Below, one piece after another: positions 23,616 through 32,595 of a stretch of 64,000 nt of DNA; positions within the stretch are counted from its first letter, which is position 1, and each line of letters begins with the position of its first letter. The stretch is from Streptomyces sp. NBC_01016 (lineage in GTDB: Bacteria > Actinomycetota > Actinomycetes > Streptomycetales > Streptomycetaceae): the NCBI RefSeq assembly GCF_026341035.1, contig NZ_JAPEOQ010000002.1, positions 930,001 to 994,000 on the forward strand, in the 5' to 3' direction. A program made the position numbers and the translations under genes. The notes under the pieces were generated by a model. The model was not told the origin of the DNA. It did no database searches and was given only the letters and a program-made list of their open reading frames with translations.

Positions 23616-24382
23616 CGCTCGGTCTCCTGTCCGAAGGTGTCGCGGACCCGGTCGGCGACCCCGCTCAGGTTCGCCTCGAAGGTGAAGCCCTGCTCGAAGC
23701 GGTAGCTGCGGTGCACGTCGACCGGGTCGATCCCGTTGAGCGCGGACTTGGCGAGGCGGAGCAGATAGCCGTCCTTGCGGGCGATGTCGCGGGCCAGCTC
23801 CAGGGCCGCCTCGCGCAGCTGCCCCCTCGGCACGACCTGCCACACCGACCCGTGCGCCTGCAGTTCGGCGGCCGTGGCCGTACGGGATGTATAGAACAGT
23901 GCGCGCATCAGGTGCTGCGGGACGAGGCGGGACAGGTGCGTGGCCGCGCCGAGCGCGCCACGGTCCAGCTCGGGCAGGCCGAACGTCGCGTCGTCGCTCG
24001 CCACGATCGCGTCCGCGTTCCCCACGAGTCCGATGCCGCCGCCCAGGCAGAACCCGGCGACCGCCGCGATCACCGGGACCTCGCACTGGTACACCGCCGA
24101 AAACGCCTCGTAGCAGCCGCGGTTGGCGCCGAGAAGCGCGCTGTGGCCGCCGCCCGCCGCAGCCGTCTCGCGCTGCATCTCCTTGATGTCCACCCCCGCG
24201 TTGAACCCACGGGAGGTCTCGGCCGCGGTCAGCACGACGCAGCGCACATCGGGATCGCGGCCCGCGGCGCGCACGGCGTCCGCCAGGTCGTACCAGCCCT
24301 GCACCGGCAGCGCGTTGACGGGCGGGAAGTCGACCGTGACGACGGCGATGCCCTTTTCGGGTGAGGAGGTGGAGACACCCAT
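23612..24382 (-). CDS. echA20: Crotonase-fold ring-opening hydrolase, EchA20-like
   Basis: The 256-residue crotonase-family protein has NAGVDIKEM and GFCLGGGIGLVGNAD oxyanion-hole regions. One classical hydratase glutamate is replaced by Gly, while that of FGLPEL remains. In M. tuberculosis EchA20 acts as a ring D-cleaving hydrolase. It is the first gene of the echA20-ipdA-ipdB-ipdC operon and starts 20 nt from the shared operator repeat. GGAAAGG-like sequence upstream of the ATG acts as ribosome site. Confidence 0.86.
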   Translation of the reverse strand: MGVSTSSPEKGIAVVTVDFPPVNALPVQGWYDLADAVRAAGRDPDVRCVVLTAAETSRGFNAGVDIKEMQRETAAAGGGHSALLGANRGCYEAFSAVYQCEVPVIAAVAGFCLGGGIGLVGNADAIVASDDATFGLPELDRGALGAATHLSRLVPQHLMRALFYTSRTATAAELQAHGSVWQVVPRGQLREAALELARDIARKDGYLLRLAKSALNGIDPVDVHRSYRFEQGFTFEANLSGVADRVRDTFGQETER

Positions 24383-24401
24383 GGCGTTCAGCTACCTTTC
24401 C

Positions 24402-24419
24402 ACCTAACGTTTGTTTGGT
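24402..24419. promoter_or_regulatory. KstR2-like operator, copy B
   Basis: ACCTAAC-GTTT-GTTTGGT is an inverted repeat with 6 of 7 pairs matching, between the divergent echA20 and SDR genes. It shares CCTAAC, the 4-bp spacer length and TGTTTGGTA with copy A at 13498. This is about 95 bp from the SDR start and 20 bp from the echA20 start, so it could block both promoters. The match to the mycobacterial KstR2 consensus is weaker than in copy A. Confidence 0.68.
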
Positions 24420-24513
24420 ACGTCGATGACGGTAGCAGGCGGCGAGGGGGAGCGGAATGGGGCGGGCAGCGGTCGGCGCAAGTGGACCCGAAAGGGTCGG
24501 GAAGGGGTCCGGG

Positions 24514-25254
24514 ATGGATCTGAGCGGTCGGGTCGTCGTCGTCACCGGCGGCACGAGAGGAGTGGGCGCCGGGATCGCCGGGGCCTTCGCGCGGGCCGGG
24601 GCGCGAGTGATCATCTGCGCCCGCAGACCGCCCGAAGAGCCGCTGGACGGCTGCGAGTTCATACCGGTCGACCTGCGGGACGCGGCGGCCGTGGAGGAGC
24701 TGTTCGCGGGCCTAGACCGGGTGGACGTGCTGGTGAACAACGCGGGGGGCACGCCGTACCGCCCGCTCGCCGAGGCGGACGCGGTCCGGCACGCGCGCGT
24801 GCTCGAGCTGAATCTGACGGCGGCGCTGACCGCGTCCCTGGCCGCCCGCGAGAAGCTCGACGCCGCGCGCGGCTCGATCGTGATGATCGGCAGCGTCAGC
24901 GGCAGTCGCCCCTCGCCGGGCAGCGCGGCGTACGGGGCGGCGAAGGCGGGCCTGGAGCACCTCGCGCGGTCCATGGCCGTGGAGTGGGCGCCCCGAATAC
25001 GGGTGAACACCCTGGTGCTCGGCATGGTCCGTACCGAACTGAGCGAACTGCACTACGGCGATGAGGCGGGCATCGCCGCGGTGGGCGCGACCGTGCCCAT
25101 GGGGCGCCTGGCCGAGCCGCGCGAGGTCGGCGACGCCGCCGTGTTCCTGGCGTCGGACGCCGCCTCGTACATCACCGGGGCGAGCCTGCTGATGCACGGC
25201 GGCGGCGAGCTCCCCGCGTTCCTGGACGCGGCAACTGCCAACAAGGAGGCGTGA
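24514..25254 (+). CDS. SDR-family oxidoreductase of the KstR2 regulon (Rv3549c-like)
   Basis: The 246-residue SDR has TGGTRGVGAGI, NNAGG, Ser in IGSVSG and YGAAK. Stretches such as RGVGAGI, AYGAAKAGLE, MAVEWAP and HGGGE resemble the mycobacterial protein Rv3549c as I remember it, which sits divergent from echA20 exactly as here. The ATG at 24514 has GAAGGGG upstream; the earlier ATG at 24457 lacks one. The specific redox step is not settled. Confidence 0.83.
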   Translation: MDLSGRVVVVTGGTRGVGAGIAGAFARAGARVIICARRPPEEPLDGCEFIPVDLRDAAAVEELFAGLDRVDVLVNNAGGTPYRPLAEADAVRHARVLELNLTAALTASLAAREKLDAARGSIVMIGSVSGSRPSPGSAAYGAAKAGLEHLARSMAVEWAPRIRVNTLVLGMVRTELSELHYGDEAGIAAVGATVPMGRLAEPREVGDAAVFLASDAASYITGASLLMHGGGELPAFLDAATANKEA

Positions 25255-25255
25255 G

Positions 25256-26212
25256 ATGACGGATGCGAAGCCGGTCGGCGAAGACGGTGGAGCCGGTGGC
25301 GGAGGCCTGTGCGCGGGGCGGGTGGTCGCCGTCACGGGAGCGGGCCGCGGACTCGGACGCGCGCACGCCCTCGCGTACGCGGCCGAGGGCGCGAAGGTCG
25401 TCGTGAACGACCTGGGGGTGGGCCTGGACGGCGCCCCCGCCCCGGACAGCCCGGCGGCCCAAGTCGTCCAGGAGATACGGGCATCCGGCGGCGAGGCCGT
25501 GGCGCACGGCGGGGACATAGCGACCTCCGAAGGTGCCGCCTCGCTCGTCGCGGCGGCCGTCGACACCTTCGGGCGCCTCGACACACTGGTGAACAACGCC
25601 GGGTTCCTGCGCGACCGGATGCTTGTCAACCTCGACGAGGACGACTGGGACGCCGTGATGCGGGTCCACCTCAAGGGTCACTTCCTGCCGCTCAAGCACG
25701 CCGCCGCGTACTGGCGGGCGGAGTCGAAGGCCGGACGCACACCGGCGGCCCGGGTCGTCAACACGTCCTCCGGAGCGGGCTTGTTGGGGTCCGTCGGGCA
25801 GGGCAACTACAGCGCGGCGAAGGCCGGGATCCTCGGCCTGACCCTGGTCGCGGCCGCCGAGATGGGGCGCTACGGCGTGCAGGTCAACGCGATAGCACCG
25901 GCCGCCCGCACCCGGATGACCGAGGCGACGTTCGCCGAGACCATGGCGGCACCCGGGTCCGGAGCCTTCGACGCGATGGCGCCGGAGAACGTGTCGCCGC
26001 TGGTCGTATGGCTCGGCTCGGGGGCCGCGGCGGACGGCGTGACCGGGCGGGTCTTCGAGGTGGAGGCGGGCCGGATCACCGTGATGGAGGGCTGGCGGCC
26101 GGGCCCGACCGTCGACAAGGAGGAGCGGTGGACGCCGGTGGGCGCGGGGGACGTGGCCCGTGAGCTGCTGGCGCGCGCGGCCGTGCCGGGGGGTGTGTAC
26201 GGGGCGTCGTGA
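25256..26212 (+). CDS. SDR-family oxidoreductase of the KstR2 regulon (Rv3548c-like)
   Basis: This 318-residue protein is long for an SDR, with TGAGRGLGRAHA, NNAGFLRDRM, Ser in NTSSGAG and NYSAAK, plus an extra C-terminal 50 residues. RDRMLVNLDEDDWDAV and GHFLPLKHAAAYWR are typical of the 3-hydroxyacyl-CoA-dehydrogenase-like SDR branch and of Rv3548c by memory. The ATG begins one base after the previous stop codon, with GGAGG 6 nt upstream. It is the last gene of the right half of the locus; a weak hairpin (26308-26324) follows. Confidence 0.84.
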   Translation: MTDAKPVGEDGGAGGGGLCAGRVVAVTGAGRGLGRAHALAYAAEGAKVVVNDLGVGLDGAPAPDSPAAQVVQEIRASGGEAVAHGGDIATSEGAASLVAAAVDTFGRLDTLVNNAGFLRDRMLVNLDEDDWDAVMRVHLKGHFLPLKHAAAYWRAESKAGRTPAARVVNTSSGAGLLGSVGQGNYSAAKAGILGLTLVAAAEMGRYGVQVNAIAPAARTRMTEATFAETMAAPGSGAFDAMAPENVSPLVVWLGSGAAADGVTGRVFEVEAGRITVMEGWRPGPTVDKEERWTPVGAGDVARELLARAAVPGGVYGAS

Positions 26213-26322
26213 CGCTCGCGAGGCGGTTCGGCGGTTCGGCGGGGGAGTTCGGCCACGCACTCTCCCGCCGCAGCGCCGTAGCCGCCTTCTGGAGGCGCGT
26301 CTTCAAGAGGCGCGCGGTGCGC

Positions 26323-27243
26323 CTACGTGTCGCACTCCCACACCGTCCGGCACAGCGCGCACCGCGCCCGCACCCGGCCCCGCACCGGCACCCGGATCCG
26401 CTGATGACACGTCGGGCACGCGAACGCCACCCGCAGCCCACCACCCCGCCGCGACGCCCCGTCGCCGTCGGCCGCGGCCGAGAACGTGTAGGGGCTCGCC
26501 GGGTCGAGCCCGCGCGGCCCATGGTCCTGCGCGTACCGGCGGTCCTTCGCATAACGCCGCCGCCCCGCCCACCCCGCCGCGGTCATCGGCGGCTGCCGCT
26601 CGTCCCGCCGCGCCTGCTCAAGACCCCGCTCGTACGCCGAGTACGCCTGCGGACTCGTGAACCACGTCTCCGGCCCCTCACCGAAGACGAGGGACCGCTT
26701 CGCGAGCACGTACCCGAACTCCTCGGGCGTCAGATAGCCCAGCTTCTGCGAGGACGCCGCATCCTCCCGGAAGGCGTCCAGCAACAGCCAGCCCGCACCC
26801 AGATACGTGGCCGCCGTATCGGTCAGGATCTCGTTGTCCCGCGTCCCCGGCAGCGACAGGTCAAGACGGTGCAGATACACATGCATGATCTCGTGGGCGA
26901 GCGCCGCGCCGATGTCCCGGCGATGCGTACGGAACCGGTCGTTCAACTCGATGAAGTACTCGGGGCCCGCCGCCAGTTCCACGCTCGCCGCATGCCGCAT
27001 CTCCCGGAAACTCACGATCATCCGCGCGTCCGGGAGCCGATAGTGCCGCACCAGCTCACGCGCCACCCGCTGCACACCCAGATACAGATCGTCGACGTCA
27101 CTGAACGCCACATCGACCGGGGCGACACTCGACGAGAACGTGTGCACCGAGTCGTAGGAGAGCCGCTTGTAGAGCGCGGTGATCGCCGACCGCACCGTCT
27201 CCAGATGTGGATAGCCGTGCACCACCGGTCCGCCGTCCGCCAC
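26323..27243 (-). CDS. HExxH metalloprotease-like protein with C-terminal zinc ribbon
   Basis: About 306 residues from a GTG at 27243; starts at 27225 or 27222 are possible, and the frame further upstream looks non-coding. The middle has ALAHEIMHVYLH, a zinc-protease motif, followed by NEILTDTAA, which could supply the third ligand. The C-terminus has two CxxC pairs (CPTCH and CALC, about 14 residues apart), a zinc ribbon. No signal peptide is visible, so it is probably cytoplasmic. I know similar streptomycete hypothetical proteins, but no function. It is divergent from the GH101 gene. Confidence 0.75.
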   Translation of the reverse strand: MADGGPVVHGYPHLETVRSAITALYKRLSYDSVHTFSSSVAPVDVAFSDVDDLYLGVQRVARELVRHYRLPDARMIVSFREMRHAASVELAAGPEYFIELNDRFRTHRRDIGAALAHEIMHVYLHRLDLSLPGTRDNEILTDTAATYLGAGWLLLDAFREDAASSQKLGYLTPEEFGYVLAKRSLVFGEGPETWFTSPQAYSAYERGLEQARRDERQPPMTAAGWAGRRRYAKDRRYAQDHGPRGLDPASPYTFSAAADGDGASRRGGGLRVAFACPTCHQRIRVPVRGRVRARCALCRTVWECDT

Positions 27244-27395
27244 GCGCGCACCCCCTGGGTCCGCCGGGCCGGTACCCGGCGCCTCCAGAGTACGGCCATT
27301 AATCCAAGACCTGCCGCCCCTTTGTCCATGGGCTCTCCCGCCCCGCCCGGCGCATCGTGATCGACACGCCAAGCCGCCGTGAGAAGGAGTGCGCC

Positions 27396-30300
27396 GTGCC
27401 CGAGCAGCCCCAAGGCCAGCCGTCGGAGAACTCGGAGAGTTCGAGGGGCGAGGAGGTGGAGCCGGGCCGCCCCGGCCGGCCGGCCCGACCCGGCAGCGAC
27501 CCGCGGGACGCGACGCCCGGCCCCAGCCGCAGATCCCTCGTCGCCGCCGGGGCGGTCGGCGGGGCCGGTGCCGCACTCGGCCTCGCCCTGACCGGCACGG
27601 CCCGCGCCGCGACCCCCACGGCCCCGGCCACCGCGACCGCCGCCGACGGAGCGGTCATCCGCTCCCGGGGCCTCGACGTCCGCGTCAGTACCGCCTTCCC
27701 CCTCGTCGTCTCCTACACCGACCGCGCCACCGGCGCCGTCCTGCACGCACAGCCCGACCCGGTCACGACGCTCCTGATCGACGGCGCCGAGCACACCCCG
27801 AAGGTGACGTGCACGCCCGCCGCCGACCGCGCCGACTACCGCCTCACTCTGACCGGCGGCACCACCATCGACGTCCGTATCGCCGTCGAGGGGCACCAGG
27901 TCGACTGGCGCGTCACGAAGATCAGTGACACGGCGCAACTGCGCGTCGGCACCCTCCAGTTCCCCGGCCTCGCCCTGCTGTCCGTCCGCAGCGACCAGCC
28001 CGGCGCCGCCCTCCTCGCCGCCACCGTGCAGCTCGACAAGGCCAAGAGCGGCGACACCCTCGTCACCCCGACCACCGACAGCGCCGCCCAGGCGCCCACC
28101 GGTTGCGCCTACGCCGTCGTCGCCCACGACAGGCTCGGCGGCGCGATCGAGACCAACACCAGCTACGACAAGCCCGACGGCGCCGCCGGAACCACCTGGG
28201 AGAACGGCCGCCTGTGGCGCGAGACCGTGCGCCGCGAAGGCCACACCGCCGCCCGACTCGCCCCCGGCCAGTGGACACACCGCGCCGCCACCGCCCCGGT
28301 CGACGCCACCGAACCCCTCCCGTACGCGACGGTCGTCGTGACGGGCGACCGGAACGGCGACGGCAAGGTCGACTGGCAGGACGCCGCCATCGCCTTCCGC
28401 GACATCGCCCACACCCCGCGCGGCGCCGACGAGCAGCATCTGCGGGTCGTCCCGCACATCCCGTTCAACTTCGCGTCACAGGCCACCAACCCGTTCCTCG
28501 CGACCCTCGACAACGTCAAACGGATCCACCTGGCCACCGACGGGCTGCGCCAGTACACCCTCCTCAAGGGCTACCAGTCCGAGGGCCACGACTCCGCGCA
28601 CCCCGACTACGCCGGGAACTACAACGCGCGCGCGGGCGGCCTCGACGATCTCAACACCCTGGTCCGCGAGGGCAAGAAGTGGAACAGCGACTTCGCCGTC
28701 CACGTGAACGCCACCGAGTCCTACCCCGTCGCGAACGCCTTCTCCGAGAAACTCGTCGACAAGAGCGACGAGCAGTGGGACTGGCTCGACCAGAGCTACC
28801 GCATCGACCAGCGCCGCGACCTCGTCTCCGGCGACATCGTGGGGCGCTTCGCCGACCTGCGCCGCGACACCGACGACGGCCTCAACACCCTCTACATCGA
28901 CGTGTTCCGGGAGTCCGGCTGGACCTCCGACCGCCTCCAGCGCGCCTTCCGCGACCAGGGCTGGAACGTCACGTCCGAATGGGGCCACGGGTTCGAGAGG
29001 TCCTCGCTCTGGTCGCACTGGGCCACCGAGACCGACTACGGCCCCGACACCTCGCGCGGCATCAACTCGAAGCTGATCCGCTTCATCCGCCACCACCAGA
29101 AGGACGTCTTCGCCGACAAGTGGCCCACCCTCCTCGGCGTCGCCCGCATGGGCAACTTCGAGGGCTGGACCGGCAAGACCGACTGGACGGACTTCTACCG
29201 CCTCATCTGGACGCACTCGCTGCCCGCCAAGTACCTCCAGGCGCAGCCGATCAAGACCTGGGGCGAGCACGAGATCACGTTCTCCGGCGCCACGAAGACG
29301 AGCGTCACCGACGCCTCCGGCGCCCGCCGCATCACCACCGACGGCCGCCTCGTCTACGACGCCGGCACCTATCTGCTGCCCTGGGAACCGCGCAGAGCCA
29401 CCGACCCGACGAAGCTGTACCACTACAACCCGCAGGGCGGCAGCACCAGTTGGCGGCTCCCGCGTGCGTGGGAGAGCAGGTCCAAGGTGGCCCTGTACCG
29501 GCTCACCGACCAGGGCCGCGTCTTCGACTCGTACGTCACCGTGTCCGGCGGAAAGGTGACGCTGAAGGCCGACGCCGACCGGCCCTACGTCCTCTACCGC
29601 GACCGCACCGACCTCGACCGCACGCCCGACTGGGGCCAGGGCACCCCGTTGCGCGACCCGGGCTTCAACTCCGGTTCCCTGAAGGGCTGGACGGTCACCG
29701 GGCCCGCCTCCGTCGAGCGCAGCGACCTCGGCGACCACGAACTCGTCATCGGCCCCGGCGCCGCCGCCACCGTCTCTCAGCGCCTGACCCGGCTCGCCCC
29801 CGGCAGCTACGCCGCGTCCGTGCAGGTCGAGGTCGGCGCCAAGGCGGGGGAGCGGCGCACGGCCACCCTGGAGGTGCGCACCGTCGACGGAGTGACCGCC
29901 GCGAACCGCACCGACACCTCCACCGCCGGCAACCACGTGGCCGCCGACCGCAAGCACGACACCCGCTTCCAGCGGATGACCACGTACTTCACCGTCCCGT
30001 CCGGCGGCGGCCCCGTCACCCTCGCCCTGCGCGCCGCGGCCGGTTCGGCGCGGGTCCGTTTCGACAATGTACGCATCGTGAAGGCGCCCGCACCGAACCT
30101 GCCCGCCGGAACCGTGGCCCACGAGGACTTTGAACACGTCCCCCAGGGCTGGGGCCCCTTCGTGAAGGGCGACGCGGGAGGCTCCACCGACCCGCGCACC
30201 CACATCGCCCAGCGGCACGCGCCGTACACCCAGCGCGGCTGGAACGGGAAGGCGATCGACGACGTCGTCGACGGCACCCAGTCCCTCAAGTCGCGCGGCG

Positions 30301-30608
30301 AGAACACCGGCCTCGTCTACCGCACCGTCCCGCACACGGCCCGCTTCGAGCCCGGCAAGCGGTACCGGGTCTCCTTCCGCTACGAGAACGAGAAGGCCGG
30401 CCAGTACGCCTGGATCACCGCGGCCGACAGCCCGGAGGCCAAGGAACTGTCCCGCGAGGACCTGCCCGTGGCCACCCAACCCGCGACGCTCACCTACGAG
30501 TTCACCGCACCGGACAAGGGGGAGGCCTGGGTGGGCCTGCGCAAGACGGGCGACGACGGCACCGCCGAGTTCGCCCTGGACGCCTTCGAGGTCACCGAGA
30601 TCGTCTGA
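27396..30608 (+). CDS. Secreted GH101 endo-alpha-N-acetylgalactosaminidase
   Basis: The 1070-residue protein has a Tat signal (SRRSLVAAGA then a hydrophobic stretch ending TARA). The catalytic barrel contains YIDVFRESG with candidate nucleophile Asp502 and TSEWGHGFE with candidate acid/base Glu528, matching GH101. HVNATESYP and EGHDSAHPDY are further family blocks. Two beta-sandwich domains follow. GH101 enzymes release Gal-beta-1,3-GalNAc from Ser/Thr of mucin-type glycoproteins. AAGGAG 6 nt before the GTG at 27396 sets the start. Confidence 0.88.
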   Translation: MPEQPQGQPSENSESSRGEEVEPGRPGRPARPGSDPRDATPGPSRRSLVAAGAVGGAGAALGLALTGTARAATPTAPATATAADGAVIRSRGLDVRVSTAFPLVVSYTDRATGAVLHAQPDPVTTLLIDGAEHTPKVTCTPAADRADYRLTLTGGTTIDVRIAVEGHQVDWRVTKISDTAQLRVGTLQFPGLALLSVRSDQPGAALLAATVQLDKAKSGDTLVTPTTDSAAQAPTGCAYAVVAHDRLGGAIETNTSYDKPDGAAGTTWENGRLWRETVRREGHTAARLAPGQWTHRAATAPVDATEPLPYATVVVTGDRNGDGKVDWQDAAIAFRDIAHTPRGADEQHLRVVPHIPFNFASQATNPFLATLDNVKRIHLATDGLRQYTLLKGYQSEGHDSAHPDYAGNYNARAGGLDDLNTLVREGKKWNSDFAVHVNATESYPVANAFSEKLVDKSDEQWDWLDQSYRIDQRRDLVSGDIVGRFADLRRDTDDGLNTLYIDVFRESGWTSDRLQRAFRDQGWNVTSEWGHGFERSSLWSHWATETDYGPDTSRGINSKLIRFIRHHQKDVFADKWPTLLGVARMGNFEGWTGKTDWTDFYRLIWTHSLPAKYLQAQPIKTWGEHEITFSGATKTSVTDASGARRITTDGRLVYDAGTYLLPWEPRRATDPTKLYHYNPQGGSTSWRLPRAWESRSKVALYRLTDQGRVFDSYVTVSGGKVTLKADADRPYVLYRDRTDLDRTPDWGQGTPLRDPGFNSGSLKGWTVTGPASVERSDLGDHELVIGPGAAATVSQRLTRLAPGSYAASVQVEVGAKAGERRTATLEVRTVDGVTAANRTDTSTAGNHVAADRKHDTRFQRMTTYFTVPSGGGPVTLALRAAAGSARVRFDNVRIVKAPAPNLPAGTVAHEDFEHVPQGWGPFVKGDAGGSTDPRTHIAQRHAPYTQRGWNGKAIDDVVDGTQSLKSRGENTGLVYRTVPHTARFEPGKRYRVSFRYENEKAGQYAWITAADSPEAKELSREDLPVATQPATLTYEFTAPDKGEAWVGLRKTGDDGTAEFALDAFEVTEIV

Positions 30609-30668
30609 GCCGAGATCGTCTGAACCGAGATCGCCTGAACCGAGATCGCCTGAGGCGGATCGCCTGAG
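30595..30668. repeat. 15-bp tandem repeat spanning the GH101 stop codon
   Basis: CCGAGATCGTCTGAG and close variants occur at 30595, 30610, 30625 and 30640, with a 14-bp partial unit at 30655. The first unit contains the last codons and stop of the GH101 gene, so the coding end has been amplified into the spacer. Each unit repeats an in-frame TGA, because 15 is a multiple of three. Confidence 0.9.
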
Positions 30669-30679
30669 GCGCCGAGGCA

Positions 30680-30704
30680 GGCCCCGGGGTACGCCCCCGG
30701 GGCC
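30680..30704. terminator. Bidirectional terminator between GH101 and GH35 genes
   Basis: GGCCCCGGGG (30680-30689), loop TACGC, and CCCCGGGGCC (30695-30704) form a perfect 10-bp stem between the two convergent genes, 9 bp from the GH35 stop. Confidence 0.8.
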
Positions 30705-30712
30705 CGCCCGCG

Positions 30713-32458
30713 TCAACGCAACACGACCCGCGGCTCCCCGGCCCGATCGAGCTCCAGCACCCACACCTCGTTCACGCCCTCGCGCAGCACCGGACCCGGC
30801 ACATACAGAGCGTCCTGCGGTCCAGCCGACCAGTAGCGGCCCAGACAGAACCCGTTCACCCACACGAACCCCCGCCCCCAGCCCGGCAGTTCGAGCGCCG
30901 CGTCCCCGGCCCCCGACACCTGGAACGACCCCCGGTACAGGCCCCGCCCCTCGCCCTCGGCCGCCGCGGACGGCAGCCCGGCAACCCCGGAAGCCGTGAA
31001 CGCGTCCAGGCGCAGCCCACGGGCCCGCACCCCGTGCAGGAACTGCCGCTCGTGCAGCAGCCCGCCCGTGATCCCCTTCGACTCACCCGTGCGCGGCCCG
31101 TAGTTGACCCGCCCCAGGGACTCCACCCACAGCTCCACGCGCGCGTGCCCCGCAACCGGCTCGGCCAGGGCGGGCTCCTCCTCCGTGAGCACCCCGGCCC
31201 GCTCCCCGTCGACGTACACGAGAGCCAGATCCCGCAGCCCGCGCGCCCGCAGCGGATACGGCTGCCGAGGCCCCGGCACCGTCACCGCGTACCGCGCCAG
31301 GCCACGGTCCACGTCGAGGTCCTCGAACGACGGCGGCACCGCGTACTCCGCCTCAGGACCGCCCAGCGCCTCCAACACCCCGTCCAGGGACGTGAACGCC
31401 GTCAGATGGGCCGTGACCGGACCCGCGAGGGCCTGGGGCTGCGGCGGCACCTCGGGCAACGGTCCCTCCGCATACGCGGCGAGCACCTCCCGGAACAGCC
31501 AGAACTTCTCCGTGGGGCGGCCGAACTCGTCGATCGGGGCGTCGTAGTCGTACGACGTGACATCCGGCTCCAGCGGCCCTTCGTGCAGCTCGCCGCCACC
31601 CCGGTTCGCGCCCGCCCAACCCCCGAAACTCGTCCCGCCGTGCGCCATGTACAGATTCACCGACGCCCCGCACTCCAGGATCTCCCGCAGCGCCTGCGCA
31701 GCCTCCCGCGGATCCCGCACGACGTGCTTCGCACCCCAGTGGTCGAACCAGCCGCACCAGAACTCCATGCACATCAAAGGCCCCGTGGCCTGGTGCCTAC
31801 GTAGCGCCTCGAAGGCCTCACGCGCGCGGGAGCCGAAGTTCACCGTCGCCAGCACCCCAGGAACCGAACCCCCGCTCAGCATGTGGTCCTCGGGCCCGTC
31901 CGACGTGAACAGCGGCACCGTCACCCCGAGCCCCACCAAAAGATCGGCAAGAGCCCGCAGATAACGGTGGTCCGAGCCATAACTGCCGTACTCGTTCTCC
32001 ACCTGAACCATCAGCACAGGGCCGCCCCGGTCGACCTGCCGCTCCACGATCTGCGGCAGCAGCACCCCGAACCAGCGCTCCACCGCCGCCATGAACTCCG
32101 CGTCCCCGGTCCGCACCCGCGCCCCCGGCCGCCCCGTCACCCAGTGCGGAAGCCCCCCGTTCTCCCACTCCGCGCAGATGTACGGCCCCGGCCGCACGAT
32201 CACCCACAGCCCCTCCCGCCGCGCCGCATCCAGGAAGCGCCCCACCGCCGCCACGTCGCGCACCTCACCGGGGCGCGGCTCGTGCAGATTCCACGGCACG
32301 TACGTCTCCACACAGTTCAGGCCCATCGCCCGCAGCATCCGCAGCCGGTGCGCCCACTGCTCCTCGTGCACCCGGAAGTAGTGCAAGGCCCCCGACAGCA
32401 GCCGCACCGGCCGCCCGTCCACCTCGAAGCCGTCCCCGCCCACCCGGAAATCCGTCAT
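30713..32458 (-). CDS. GH35 beta-galactosidase, cytoplasmic
   Basis: The 581-residue protein has the GH35 barrel beginning LLSGALHYFRV. The acid/base Glu lies in VENEYGSYG and the nucleophile Glu in MEFWCGWFDHWG. C-terminal jelly-roll domains bind sugar. There is no signal peptide, so it acts on imported galactosides. GAGGAG lies 6 nt before the ATG at 32458. It is divergent from an AraC regulator, which probably controls it. GH35 enzymes include beta-1,3-galactosidases, so Gal-beta-1,3-GalNAc from the neighbouring GH101 enzyme is a plausible substrate. Confidence 0.93.
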   Translation of the reverse strand: MTDFRVGGDGFEVDGRPVRLLSGALHYFRVHEEQWAHRLRMLRAMGLNCVETYVPWNLHEPRPGEVRDVAAVGRFLDAARREGLWVIVRPGPYICAEWENGGLPHWVTGRPGARVRTGDAEFMAAVERWFGVLLPQIVERQVDRGGPVLMVQVENEYGSYGSDHRYLRALADLLVGLGVTVPLFTSDGPEDHMLSGGSVPGVLATVNFGSRAREAFEALRRHQATGPLMCMEFWCGWFDHWGAKHVVRDPREAAQALREILECGASVNLYMAHGGTSFGGWAGANRGGGELHEGPLEPDVTSYDYDAPIDEFGRPTEKFWLFREVLAAYAEGPLPEVPPQPQALAGPVTAHLTAFTSLDGVLEALGGPEAEYAVPPSFEDLDVDRGLARYAVTVPGPRQPYPLRARGLRDLALVYVDGERAGVLTEEEPALAEPVAGHARVELWVESLGRVNYGPRTGESKGITGGLLHERQFLHGVRARGLRLDAFTASGVAGLPSAAAEGEGRGLYRGSFQVSGAGDAALELPGWGRGFVWVNGFCLGRYWSAGPQDALYVPGPVLREGVNEVWVLELDRAGEPRVVLR

Positions 32459-32595
32459 CACGTGCTCCTCTTTGCCCGATGGGCGCGGCACCCACCGGCC
32501 GCCACCCTCACCTCTGGCGGCCGACGGGGTCCATGGACAAAGATCGGCCGGTGTTGGACGGGGACGCCCGCACGCACCACCACGGGAGGGGACAA

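Noticed and set aside
28476..30863. A 795-codon frame antisense to the GH101 gene
   Set aside because: No domain, shadow composition, and the plus-strand GH101 motifs are clear.
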